NCBI RefSeq assembly: GCF_001667585.1
Contig: NZ_LZJZ01000107.1
Span: 33,546-97,545 of the forward strand
Origin: Mycobacterium sp. E2733
GTDB lineage: Bacteria; Actinomycetota; Actinomycetes; Mycobacteriales; Mycobacteriaceae
Length of the DNA: 64,000 nucleotides
Direction of reading: 5' to 3'
A program made the position numbers and the translations under genes. Below, one piece after another: positions 35,437 through 43,809 of the stretch (within the stretch, counting starts at the first letter, position 1; the number at the start of each line of letters is the position of its first letter). The notes under the pieces are model-generated. The model was given only the letters and a program-made list of their open reading frames with translations, was not told the origin of the DNA and ran no database searches.

Positions 35437-36294
35437 GTGCGATTTCTGGCCGCGGTCTTTCGTGCGGTGCTGTGGCTGGCCACCACCGTCGCGCTGGCCG
35501 TGGCGGTCCCGGGAGCCTGGCTGCAGCTGAATGTCATCAGCGAGGGCGGCTACGCCGCGCTGGCCCAAAGGGCCGCGGCCGATCCCGAGCTGCAGTCGGC
35601 GGCGGCGGACGAACTGACCAACCGCGCGATGGCACTCGTCGCGGGCCATAACGGACGTCGGCCGGTCGACGGCGCGGAGTTGCACGAGGCCGCCGCCGCG
35701 TTCACGGCCGGGCCGGCGTTTCCGGCACTGTTCGCCCAGGCCAACCGGGGGGCGCACCGCTGGCTGTTCACCACCGGTGGCGCCCGGGAACCCTGGGAGA
35801 TCGACGTGGCCCCGATGCTCAGGGACGCCTCGGTACAGCGGATACTGAGCGGCCACAGCGTGAAAGTGCCTGCGACGCTGACGGTTCCATTGACGGCATC
35901 GGTGCCGCGATCGCTGCGGCAGGGCCAGCTCGGCCCGCTTGCCACCTGGGGCCCCTGGGTGAGCGTCGGCGCGGTGGCCCTCAGCGCGGTGTGTGCCGTG
36001 CTGACGCTGGCCGCCGCCCGCCGCCGCGGCAAGGCGCTCACCAGTCTCGGTGTCTCCGCGCTGTTGGTCGGCGCCGGCGGCTGGGCGGGCATCGAGATCG
36101 CCGGCCGCTACGTCAACGACGCGCTCAACCGGACCACCGGCGACATCCGGCGCATCGCCGAGGCGATGGTCGGGCACGCCGAGGCAAGCCTGCACGAATG
36201 GCTCAACCTGACGTTGCTCGCCGGCGCCGCGCTGGCGGTCGCCGGTGTCGTCGTGGCCATGCTGGGCAGCCTGCGGAAGAAGCCGGCCGGCTAG
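35437..36294 (+). CDS. Conserved integral membrane protein
   Basis: This protein of about 285 residues begins at GTG 35437. A first membrane helix (RAVLWLATTVALAVAVPGAWL) is followed by an extracytoplasmic domain of about 150 residues. Three more helices follow near 175-200, 205-225 and 265-280 (LTLLAGAALAVAGVVVAML), and the protein ends in RKKPAG. I do not recognise a defined family or active site. The convergent dipZ gene overlaps its last 4 nt. Confidence 0.72.
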   Translation: MRFLAAVFRAVLWLATTVALAVAVPGAWLQLNVISEGGYAALAQRAAADPELQSAAADELTNRAMALVAGHNGRRPVDGAELHEAAAAFTAGPAFPALFAQANRGAHRWLFTTGGAREPWEIDVAPMLRDASVQRILSGHSVKVPATLTVPLTASVPRSLRQGQLGPLATWGPWVSVGAVALSAVCAVLTLAAARRRGKALTSLGVSALLVGAGGWAGIEIAGRYVNDALNRTTGDIRRIAEAMVGHAEASLHEWLNLTLLAGAALAVAGVVVAMLGSLRKKPAG

Positions 36295-37958
36295 CCGAAG
36301 GTGAACGAAAAGACTTGCAGGCCAGGGCTGACCCGCATGTCGAGCACATCGCTGCGCCCCGCTCCGTCGGCCACGATCGGATGCAGCGTCGGTGGCCCGC
36401 CGATCGCCGTCGTGGTCGTCTTGCCGTCGCGGGTCACGGCGAGGGTGCCCGTCCCGCCGACCACGACGTAGACGTCCTTGGCGGTGTAGCTCAGCCGGAT
36501 GGCGGCGTCATCGCCGTCGGCGGTGGCGCCTTGATCGTCGAGCTTCCATCGGCCGCGCAGCGCGAACGTGTCGCCCGCCAGCTGCGGTGGATAGCTGAAA
36601 GCGCCCGACTTGTAATCGCCTCCGCCGCCGTAGTTTCGGGCCCGGTCCACCCCGAGGTAGGTCTCCGGCGTGAGCCTCGTGTGCGGCGTGGTGTCCGGGG
36701 AATGGGTCGGCCCGGGCAGCCGGGCGCCGGGCTGGGCGTCGACGAGCAGTTCGCGGATCAGCTTCTCGGTGCCGTCGTAGTCGCCCTCACCGAACTTGGT
36801 GTGGCGCACCGTTCCGGTCGCGTCGATCAGGTATTCCGCCGGCCAATAGAGGTTTTGGTAGTTGTTCCAGGTGGTGTAGCCGTTGTCCAGCGCGACGGGG
36901 TAGGTGATGTGCAGCGCGGCGGCGCCGGCGGCCACGTTGGCCGGGACCCGTTCGAAGGCGTACTCGGGGGTGTGCACCCCGACGACGATGAACCCGGCGT
37001 CGTGATACCGGTTGTACCAGTCGGTTACATGCGCGATGGCCCGTTGGCAGTTGATGCACGAGTAGGCCCAGAAGTCGATCAGCACCACCTTGCCCCGCAG
37101 CGACGCCAGGTCGACGGGCGCGCCGCCGGGGGTGTTGAGCCACCCCGTGATGCCGCTGACCGCGGGCGCCGGCCCACATTGCTCGAGCCGATCCGCGCCC
37201 TCGGTGCAGTCGCCCAGCGCGCCGCCGCCCGGGCCGCCGAGCTGCTGGCGAATCTCGTTGGCGCCAACCGCTTTCTGCATCGCGGTCGTGTAGTCGGGCA
37301 CGGCGCGTTGCAACATCGCGGGCAGGTTGAAAACCAGCGCCACGGCCAGCACGATCATGGTGATGCCGCCGGCGATCCGGACGATGCGCTGCCGCCGTCG
37401 GAAAGCGCCGACGCGCTCGGCGACGCCTCGCCCGGCGAGCGCGAAGGCCAGGAGCGGCAAGGCGGTGCCGATCGCGAACGTGGCGGTGAGGATCAAGATG
37501 GGCAGGCCGATCGTGGCGGTGCCGCCCGCGACCACGATCGCGGCCAGCACCGGTCCGGCGCACGGCACGTACAGCGCACCCAGCGTCAAGCCCAACCCGA
37601 AACCCGTTCTGCCGCTTCCCATCCGACGCTGCGGTAAGCGGGCGAACGGCCGCTCGATCAAGTGCTGCAGCGGCGGGAAGATAAGGCCGACGCCGATGAG
37701 TGTCAGCACCACCAGGGCGGCCCAGCGGATCGCGTCCTGCGGCAGGTGCAGCGCGGACAGGATGGCCGAGCCGGCCAGTGTCACCACGCTGAAGCTGCAG
37801 ACCAGGCCCGCGATCACCAGGTACGGCCGGGCGGCGGAGGTGCGCGCCCGGGTGCCGTCCACGCCCGAGAAGAAGACGACGGGCAGCACCGGCAGGATGC
37901 ACGGCGAGATGCCGGTGATGAGGCCGCCGAGGAAGCCGATGAGCGCGATGGTGTGCAT
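36291..37958 (-). CDS. dipZ: DipZ-like fusion of CcdA electron transporter and thioredoxin-like domain
   Basis: This 555-residue protein has an N-terminal CcdA/DsbD-type membrane part (helices with SPCILP and VPCAGP, the two redox Cys). A periplasmic thioredoxin-like domain with YSCINCQRA (CxxC) follows, then a beta-rich C-terminal domain like the carbohydrate-binding-type module of M. tuberculosis DipZ. It should carry electrons across the membrane to reduce exported proteins. The start is ATG 37958 after AGGTAAAGGTG. It lies near the place where M. tuberculosis has sigK-rskA, and the M. tuberculosis dipZ lies beside the SigK-controlled mpt70/mpt83 genes. It is divergent from a TetR gene. 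Confidence 0.87.
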   Translation of the reverse strand: MHTIALIGFLGGLITGISPCILPVLPVVFFSGVDGTRARTSAARPYLVIAGLVCSFSVVTLAGSAILSALHLPQDAIRWAALVVLTLIGVGLIFPPLQHLIERPFARLPQRRMGSGRTGFGLGLTLGALYVPCAGPVLAAIVVAGGTATIGLPILILTATFAIGTALPLLAFALAGRGVAERVGAFRRRQRIVRIAGGITMIVLAVALVFNLPAMLQRAVPDYTTAMQKAVGANEIRQQLGGPGGGALGDCTEGADRLEQCGPAPAVSGITGWLNTPGGAPVDLASLRGKVVLIDFWAYSCINCQRAIAHVTDWYNRYHDAGFIVVGVHTPEYAFERVPANVAAGAAALHITYPVALDNGYTTWNNYQNLYWPAEYLIDATGTVRHTKFGEGDYDGTEKLIRELLVDAQPGARLPGPTHSPDTTPHTRLTPETYLGVDRARNYGGGGDYKSGAFSYPPQLAGDTFALRGRWKLDDQGATADGDDAAIRLSYTAKDVYVVVGGTGTLAVTRDGKTTTTAIGGPPTLHPIVADGAGRSDVLDMRVSPGLQVFSFTFG

Positions 37959-38006
37959 AGCTAGTAACACCTTTACCTGGCCGGGACGGTTCAAGTGGCC
38001 CAGCAC

Positions 38007-38051
38007 AAATCACATGCCGTGCGTTATACAAATCACACAACGTGCGTTACG
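38007..38051 (+). promoter_or_regulatory. Tandem operator-like repeats between dipZ and tetR
   Basis: Two 22-nt units sit head to tail with a 23-bp period: AAATCACA-N4-GTGCGTTA at 38007-38028 and again at 38030-38051. Across the junction they also form an imperfect palindrome GTG-N2-TT-N4-AA-N2-CAC (38019-38036). The position between divergent starts fits autorepression by the TetR protein and control of dipZ. Confidence 0.6.
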
Positions 38052-38059
38052 CTCTGCCG

Positions 38060-38728
38060 GTGGCGCAACTCACCTTCCAACGCGCCCGCACCGAGGAGAA
38101 AAAGCGCCAACGTGCGGAGGCACTCGTGGAAGCCGCGCGTTCACTGGCGCTCGAGACCGGCGTCGCGTCGGTCACGTTGACCGCGGTCGCCACCCGGGCC
38201 GGCATTCACTACTCCGCCGTCCGCCGCTACTTCAGCTCGCACAAGGAAGTCCTCCTGCACCTGTCCGCGGAAGGGTGGGTGCGCTGGTCGAACACCGTGT
38301 CGGAGAAGTTGGCCGAACCGGGCCCCAAGTCGCCGTCGCGGATCGCCGAGACGCTGGCCCAGGCCCTGGCCGACGACCCGCTGTTCTGCGACCTGCTGGC
38401 CAACCTGCACCTGCACCTCGAACACGAGGTGGACGCGGAGCGGGTGATCGAGGTCAAGCGGATCAGCACCGCCGCTACGGTGTCGCTCGCCGAGTCCATC
38501 GAGAGGGCGCTGCCGGAACTCGGCCGATCGGGGTCGCTGGACATCCTCTTGGCCGCGTACTCGCTGGCGGCGACGCTGTGGCAGGTGGCCAACCCGCCGG
38601 AGCGCCTCACCGACGTCTACGCCGAGGAGCCGGAAGTAGTGCCGCCCGAGTGGAATCTGGACTTCACTTCCGCCCTGACTCGGCTGCTGACTGCCACGTG
38701 CATCGGCCTCATCTCGGGATCGCAATGA
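38060..38728 (+). CDS. TetR-family transcriptional regulator
   Basis: This regulator of about 222 residues has a helix-turn-helix in its first 60 residues (EALVEAARSLALETGVASV, then AGIHYSAVRRYFSSHKEVL) and an all-helical ligand domain. I prefer GTG 38060. The alternative GTG 38042 lies inside the second operator-like repeat, so translation from there would need a promoter further upstream. It is followed after 24 nt by a leader ORF and then mmpS-mmpL on the same strand, so it could control either dipZ or the MmpS/MmpL pair. In H37Rv, Rv0452 is a TetR gene beside mmpS4-mmpL4. Confidence 0.88.
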   Translation: MAQLTFQRARTEEKKRQRAEALVEAARSLALETGVASVTLTAVATRAGIHYSAVRRYFSSHKEVLLHLSAEGWVRWSNTVSEKLAEPGPKSPSRIAETLAQALADDPLFCDLLANLHLHLEHEVDAERVIEVKRISTAATVSLAESIERALPELGRSGSLDILLAAYSLAATLWQVANPPERLTDVYAEEPEVVPPEWNLDFTSALTRLLTATCIGLISGSQ

Positions 38729-38752
38729 ACGCAGGAAGGGGGCTGGGGAGCT

Positions 38753-38806
38753 ATGGCTTGGCGAACTCCAACCGGTGAAGATGGGAAGGATTTGGAGTGC
38801 CCATGA
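38753..38806 (+). CDS. 17-residue leader peptide upstream of mmpS
   Basis: ATG 38753 follows a strong ribosome-binding sequence (GGGGAG at 38745-38750). It encodes MAWRTPTGEDGKDLECP and stops at TGA 38804-38806. That stop overlaps the proposed mmpS ATG (38803-38805) as ATGA. The geometry is that of a translationally coupled upstream ORF. Whether it senses an amino acid or simply delivers ribosomes to mmpS cannot be told; the peptide has a Cys-Pro end. Confidence 0.5.
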   Translation: MAWRTPTGEDGKDLECP

Positions 38807-39351
38807 CGATGACTGAGCCAAGGACCGAGCCGCTGAATAAGCTGGGTTCCGCCGGCAGGGAGGGCAAAATGGTCGCTCCGCAGCGCCCCAAGAAGAAGGG
38901 GCTTTTGGGGCGTTTCTGGCTGGTGCTCACGATCGCAGCCGTCGTCGCGGTGTCGGGTTTCGTCGTATACCGATTGCACGGCGTCTTCGGCGTCCACCGC
39001 GGTTCGTTCGGTGGCGGCACCTCGGGCGAGGTCCTCGACGAGTTCAACGCCAAGACGATCACGCTCCAGGTCTGGGGGCCACCGGGCAGCACGGCAACTA
39101 TCAACTACCTCGACGAAAACTCCCATCCGCAGCAGGCGCTCAACGTGCCCTTGCCGTGGAGCAAAGTATTGAGTTCAACGAAACCCGGCATCCCGGCAAA
39201 CCTGGTGGCCCAAGGAGACGGCAGTTGGATCGCCTGCCAGTTCATGGTGAACAAGCACGACGGGAGCGGTGACGTCATCAAGACTCCAAACCGCTCAGAT
39301 CCCAACCAAACCGTGAACGCCTTCGTCTACTGCCTGGACAAGTCCGCATGA
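38803..39351 (+). CDS. MmpS-family transport accessory protein
   Basis: This 182-residue protein has a basic N-terminus, one membrane helix (RFWLVLTIAAVVAVSGFVVYRL) and a periplasmic domain with the MmpS pattern TITLQVWGPPGSTATINYLD, then a C-terminal pair of Cys (WIACQF and VYCLD) that may form a disulfide. MmpS proteins assist the RND pump encoded next to them. ATG 38803 is favoured because it overlaps the leader ORF stop; GTG 38797 is an alternative. Its TGA overlaps the mmpL ATG. By neighbourhood (Rv0455c homologue at 42382) it is MmpS4-like. Confidence 0.9.
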   Translation: MTMTEPRTEPLNKLGSAGREGKMVAPQRPKKKGLLGRFWLVLTIAAVVAVSGFVVYRLHGVFGVHRGSFGGGTSGEVLDEFNAKTITLQVWGPPGSTATINYLDENSHPQQALNVPLPWSKVLSSTKPGIPANLVAQGDGSWIACQFMVNKHDGSGDVIKTPNRSDPNQTVNAFVYCLDKSA

Positions 39352-42278
39352 GCGAGCCGGGCGAGGCTCCGCCGCGCGTCGATCAGCCGCTGATCCCGCC
39401 GTTCCTGCCGCGGATGATCCATCGGCTTGCCCTGCCGATCGTCCTGGTGTGGTTGGGCATCGTGTTCGTCACCAACACGGTGGCCCCGCAGCTGGAGGTC
39501 GTCGCCAAAACCCACTCGGTGTCGATGAGTCCGACTGCCGCGGCATCCTTTCAGTCGATGATGAAGGTCGGATCGACGTTCAAAGAGTTCAACTCCGACA
39601 ACTCGGCCATGATCTTGCTCGAGGGCGACAAGCCACTCGGGGCCGAAGCGCACCGCTACTACGACGAGATCGTCAGGCGCGTCGAGCAAGACAAGAAACA
39701 CGTTCAGCACGTCCAGGATTTCTGGAGTGATCCGCTGACGGCAGCGGGTTCCCAGAGCCACGATCAGAAGGCCGCGTACGTCCAGGTTTACCTCGCCGGC
39801 AACATGGGCGGCGGGCTAGCGAACGAGTCTGCCCTGGCCGTTCGCAAGATCGTGGATTCGGTGCCCGCGCCGCCGGGAATCAAGGCATACGTCACCGGCG
39901 CCGGTCCGCTGTTCGCCGACCAGTCCCACTCGGGGGAGAAGGGTGTCGCCGTCGTCACCCTCATCACTTTTTTGGTGATCGTGGTGATGCTGCTGTTCGT
40001 GTACCGGAAGGTCAGCATCGTTCTGATCATGCTGGCCATGGTGTTCATCGAGCTGGCAGCGGCCCGCGGTGTCGTCGCGACACTCGGTAACTACGGCGTC
40101 ATGGGGCTCTCGACCTTCGCCAACAACATGCTGGTGCTTATGGCGATCGCCGCCGGGACGGATTACGCGATCTTCGTGGTCGGCCGCTATCAGGAGGCCC
40201 GTGGTCTGGGCGAAACCCGCGAAGAAGCGTTCTACACCATGTTCCACAGCACCGCGCATGTCGTGCTGGGATCGGGCCTGACCATCGCGGGCGCGATGTA
40301 CTGCCTGAGCTTCTGCCGGCTGCCGTACTTCCAGTCGCTGGGGGTGCCTTGTGCGGTCGGCATGCTGGTCGCGGTGTTGGCGGCTTTGACGCTTGCTCCG
40401 GCGATGCTGACGGTGGCTTCGTTCTTCAAGCTCATGGATCCGAAGCGCAAGCTGCAGACCCGGGGCTGGCGCCGGATCGGCACCGCGGTCGTCCGCTGGC
40501 CCGCACCGGTTCTCGCTATGACCATCGGGATCGCATTGGTTGGTCTGCTCGCCCTGCCCGGTTACAAGACGGACTACGACAACCGCCACTTCCTGCCGGC
40601 AGACACCCCGGCCAATGTCGGTTATGCCGCCGCGGACCGGCACTTCGACCAGGCCCGGCTCAATCCTGAGCTGTTGATGATCGAGACCGATCACGACCTG
40701 CGCAACCCGGCCGACTTCCTGGTCTTGGACAAGGTCGCCAAGGCGGTCTTCCACATTCCCGGTATCGGCCGGGTGCAGACCATCACCCGGCCGTTGGGCA
40801 CGCCGCTCGACCACAGCACCCTCGGGTTTCAGATGAGTGCCCAAGCCGCAGGGCGGATCCAGACCCAGCACTATCAAGACGAACAGGCGAAGAACCTGCT
40901 CAAGCAGGCGGATGAGCTGCGCAAAACGATGGCGACGCTACATGAGCAGATGCAGGTGACCCAGGACCTCAGCAACACCACGCACGAAACCACCAGGCTC
41001 ACCAAGGAGACCGTGCAGATCACCGAGGCATTGCGCGACGACATCGCCAACTTCGACGACTTCTTCCGGCCGATCCGCAGCTACTTCTACTGGGAGAGGC
41101 ACTGCTACGACATCCCCGCCTGCTGGGCGCTCCGGTCGATCTTCAACGCGCTCGACGGCATCGACCAGGTGGCCCAGAACATCGTGAACCTCAGCGCGAA
41201 CCTCGACAAGCTGGATCGGATCCAGCCGAAGCTGGTGGCGCTGATACCGCCGCAGATCGAGAGCCAGCAGCGCAACCTCGACACCATCATGTCGAACTAC
41301 GCGACCACCATGGGTCTCAACGAACAGGCCAGAGCGCAGTCCGACAATGCCACCGCCCAGGGCGATGCCTTCGACAAAGCGAAGAACGACGACACGTTCT
41401 ACCTTCCGCCGGAGGCGTTCAAGAGCCCGGATTTCGCCCGGGGCCTCAAACAGTTCATCTCGCCGGACGGGCACGCCGTCCGGCTGATCATCTCCCATGA
41501 AGGCGACCCGGCGACTCCTGAAGGCATCAGCCACATCGAACCGATCAAGCAGGCCGTGCACGAGGCGATCAAGGGCACGCCCTGGGAGGGCGCCAAGGTC
41601 TACCTCGGCGGTACCGCCGCGACGTACAAGGACATGCACGACGGCTCCAACATCGACCTGATGATCGCCGGAATTGCCGCAGCCACACTGATTTTCATCA
41701 TCATGCTGGTGATCACCCGAAGCGTCGTGGCGGCCTTCGTGATCGTCGGTACGGTGTTGCTGTCACTGGGCGCCTCATTCGGACTCTCCGTGCTCGTATG
41801 GCAGTACATCCTGGGCATGAAGCTGCACTGGATGGTGCTGGCGATGGCGATCATCCTGCTGCTGGCGGTCGGCTCGGACTACAACCTGCTGTTGATATCG
41901 CGGTTCAAGGAGGAAATCCACGCCGGGCTCAAAACGGGGACGATCCGCGCGATGGCCGGTTCGGGCTCGGTGGTGACCTCCGCCGGTCTGGTGTTCGCCG
42001 CGACCATGGCCACGTTCATGTTCAGCCCGCTGGTGGTGATGGCCCAGGTGGGTACGACGATCGCGCTGGGTTTGTTGTTCGACACCTTGATCGTGCGGTC
42101 GTTCATGACGCCGTCGCTGGCCACCTTGCTCGGGCGCTGGTTCTGGTGGCCGCAGCACGTGCGCCCACGGCCGGCCAGCACCATGCTGCGGCCGTACGGA
42201 CCGCGTCGCGCTGTGCGCGATTTGCTTCTCAAGAACGTCGAGGAGCGCCCGGCGGGCGGATTGGTACAGCCGCGCTGA
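39348..42278 (+). CDS. MmpL4/MmpL5-type RND transporter
   Basis: This 976-residue RND pump has about twelve membrane helices and two large periplasmic loops. The proton-relay Asp-Tyr pairs are present in both halves: AAGTDYAIFVVGRYQEAR and AVGSDYNLLLISRFKEE. The second loop has a long helical hairpin stretch (about 500-690) typical of MmpL4/5, which extends toward the outer membrane. MmpL4/5 with their MmpS partners export carboxymycobactin and mycobactin in M. tuberculosis, and MmpL5 also exports drugs. The adjacent Rv0455c homologue supports a siderophore role, but glycopeptidolipid transport by related pumps is known, so the cargo is not settled. Confidence 0.92.
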   Translation: MSEPGEAPPRVDQPLIPPFLPRMIHRLALPIVLVWLGIVFVTNTVAPQLEVVAKTHSVSMSPTAAASFQSMMKVGSTFKEFNSDNSAMILLEGDKPLGAEAHRYYDEIVRRVEQDKKHVQHVQDFWSDPLTAAGSQSHDQKAAYVQVYLAGNMGGGLANESALAVRKIVDSVPAPPGIKAYVTGAGPLFADQSHSGEKGVAVVTLITFLVIVVMLLFVYRKVSIVLIMLAMVFIELAAARGVVATLGNYGVMGLSTFANNMLVLMAIAAGTDYAIFVVGRYQEARGLGETREEAFYTMFHSTAHVVLGSGLTIAGAMYCLSFCRLPYFQSLGVPCAVGMLVAVLAALTLAPAMLTVASFFKLMDPKRKLQTRGWRRIGTAVVRWPAPVLAMTIGIALVGLLALPGYKTDYDNRHFLPADTPANVGYAAADRHFDQARLNPELLMIETDHDLRNPADFLVLDKVAKAVFHIPGIGRVQTITRPLGTPLDHSTLGFQMSAQAAGRIQTQHYQDEQAKNLLKQADELRKTMATLHEQMQVTQDLSNTTHETTRLTKETVQITEALRDDIANFDDFFRPIRSYFYWERHCYDIPACWALRSIFNALDGIDQVAQNIVNLSANLDKLDRIQPKLVALIPPQIESQQRNLDTIMSNYATTMGLNEQARAQSDNATAQGDAFDKAKNDDTFYLPPEAFKSPDFARGLKQFISPDGHAVRLIISHEGDPATPEGISHIEPIKQAVHEAIKGTPWEGAKVYLGGTAATYKDMHDGSNIDLMIAGIAAATLIFIIMLVITRSVVAAFVIVGTVLLSLGASFGLSVLVWQYILGMKLHWMVLAMAIILLLAVGSDYNLLLISRFKEEIHAGLKTGTIRAMAGSGSVVTSAGLVFAATMATFMFSPLVVMAQVGTTIALGLLFDTLIVRSFMTPSLATLLGRWFWWPQHVRPRPASTMLRPYGPRRAVRDLLLKNVEERPAGGLVQPR

Positions 42279-42332
42279 CCTTCGAGGCGCGCGAACGTCG
42301 AGATCCCTGCATTACTGACGGCGCGCGCAGAC

Positions 42333-42374
42333 AAAAGATCCGCGCGTCCTTCCTCACGGACGCGCGGATCTTTT
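42333..42374. terminator. Strong bidirectional terminator between mmpL and Rv0455c homologue
   Basis: A perfect 17-bp stem, AAAAGATCCGCGCGTCC at 42333-42349 paired with 42358-42374, surrounds an 8-nt loop and is followed by a T run. The A and T tracts at the two ends make it functional for both converging transcripts. Confidence 0.93.
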
Positions 42375-42381
42375 TAGGCGC

Positions 42382-42828
42382 TCAGGCCCAGTTCCACACC
42401 GACATGTCGCCGGGTGGGTACTGGGCGCACGCGTCAGTCGCCTTCGCGACGACGCCCTTGTTGTTGAAGAACAGCTTCATGTGGTTGGGCCACGCGTACC
42501 ACAGCGGGTCGTTGTTGTAGAAGTTCTCGGAATACGTCCGGCGGTCCTCGGGCGACAACGAGTAGAACCAGTGCACCTTGTCGATCGTCGCCTGCTGAAC
42601 GTTCGGGTGGTTGTTGAAGTCGATCATGTACCGCTGGTAGTACACCGGGCTGGTGTCGCGGGTGGCCGCCATGATCTGCTCGGCATCGCAGGTGGTGTTG
42701 ATCATCCTGCGCGGGATCGGGAAGTCCTCCGTGGAATCGGCCACGGCGGTTTTAGGGAACGCCGTAGCGGCGATACCCAAAGCGAAGACAGCGACGCCTG
42801 CACGCAGGCCAGAACTCAGCCGGGACAT
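42382..42828 (-). CDS. Secreted Rv0455c-like protein (siderophore export factor family)
   Basis: This 148-residue protein, the same length as Rv0455c, has a cleavable signal peptide (RAGVAVFALGIAATAF, probable cut after AVA near residue 30). The mature domain is rich in aromatics and contains two Cys (INTTCDAEQ and TDACAQYPP), likely joined in a disulfide. Published work shows Rv0455c is needed for mycobactin secretion together with MmpS4/MmpL4. I chose ATG 42828; an ATG at 42888 overlapping the echA2 stop would give an unusually long n-region. GTTAACGGTAAC lies just upstream and no good ribosome-binding site is visible. Confidence 0.88.
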   Translation of the reverse strand: MSRLSSGLRAGVAVFALGIAATAFPKTAVADSTEDFPIPRRMINTTCDAEQIMAATRDTSPVYYQRYMIDFNNHPNVQQATIDKVHWFYSLSPEDRRTYSENFYNNDPLWYAWPNHMKLFFNNKGVVAKATDACAQYPPGDMSVWNWA

Positions 42829-42881
42829 AGTTGTTAACGGTAACACTTTTTGGGCGGCGGGGGACAGGTTCCTAGTCCGTC

Positions 42882-43799
42882 TCAGCATTGGCCCCGATCA
42901 GGCACGATGACGTGCGTGGGGTCGGGCCGCAGCTCCGGCGGAGCCTGGCTGTAGTCGCCGAAGGGACCGTCGCGCCGCTCGACTGCGGCCCTCATGCCTT
43001 GGGTTTGCGCAATCTGGATGAAGTCGAGCGCTTCGGGTGTGTTGCGCATCAGCCCGTCGAGGATGCCGCCCAGCAGCTGGGTCGAGGCCAGGCCCATGTT
43101 CTCGTAGGCCTGGTTGACGATAAGCTTCTGCGCCCGCAGCTGCGACAGCGGTATTCGGGCCAGCTCGGCGGCGATCTCGGCGACCCGGGCCTCGAGCCGC
43201 TCGAACGGCACGGCCTCGTTGATCAGCTCGACCTCGGCGGCCTGCACGCCGGTCAGCGGGCGCCCGGTCAGTGAATGCCACTTGGCCTTGGCGAAGCTGA
43301 GCCGGTAGAGCCACATGCCGGTCAGGTATGCGCCCCACATCCTGCTGTACGGGGTGCCGATCACCGCGTCCTCGCTGGCGATCACGAGGTCGGCGCATAG
43401 CGCGTAGTCGCTGCCGCCGCCGACGCACCAGCCGTGCACCTGCGCGACCACCGGTTTGGACGCCCGCCAGATGGCCATGAATTTCTGGTGCGGTCCGGTT
43501 TCGCGCGCGGTGACCATCGCGAAGTCCTTGCCGGGATCCCACTGCCCACCGGTCTTCATGAAGTCGTCCCACTGCCGGAAGCCGCCGCCGAAGTCGTAGC
43601 CGGCGCAGAAGGCGCGGCCGGCGCCGCGCAGCACGATGACCTTGACGGCCGGGTCGCGCTCGGCCAGGCCGACGGCCGCCTCGATCTCGTCGGGCATGGG
43701 CGGCACGATCGTGTTGAGCTGCTCCGGACGGTTGAGGGTGATGGTGGCCACCGGGCCGGCCGTCGTGTACAGGAGCGTCTCGAAGTCGCTGGTCGGCAT
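42882..43799 (-). CDS. echA2: Enoyl-CoA hydratase/isomerase family protein
   Basis: This 305-residue crotonase-family protein has the oxyanion-hole segments GAGRAFCAGYDFGGG and VHGWCVGGGSDYALCADLV. It lacks the classical Glu pair context (GTPYSRMWGAYLTGMWLYRL), as do several mycobacterial EchA paralogues, so the reaction is uncertain. Position and length match EchA2 (Rv0456c). It lies 10 nt downstream of the small membrane protein gene and just upstream of the Rv0455c homologue, all on the minus strand. Confidence 0.88.
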   Translation of the reverse strand: MPTSDFETLLYTTAGPVATITLNRPEQLNTIVPPMPDEIEAAVGLAERDPAVKVIVLRGAGRAFCAGYDFGGGFRQWDDFMKTGGQWDPGKDFAMVTARETGPHQKFMAIWRASKPVVAQVHGWCVGGGSDYALCADLVIASEDAVIGTPYSRMWGAYLTGMWLYRLSFAKAKWHSLTGRPLTGVQAAEVELINEAVPFERLEARVAEIAAELARIPLSQLRAQKLIVNQAYENMGLASTQLLGGILDGLMRNTPEALDFIQIAQTQGMRAAVERRDGPFGDYSQAPPELRPDPTHVIVPDRGQC

Positions 43800-43809
43800 G
43801 ATGGCTTCC

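Noticed and set aside
38042..38059. GTG 38042 as the TetR start
   Set aside because: It lies within the second operator-like repeat and adds six residues with no family similarity.
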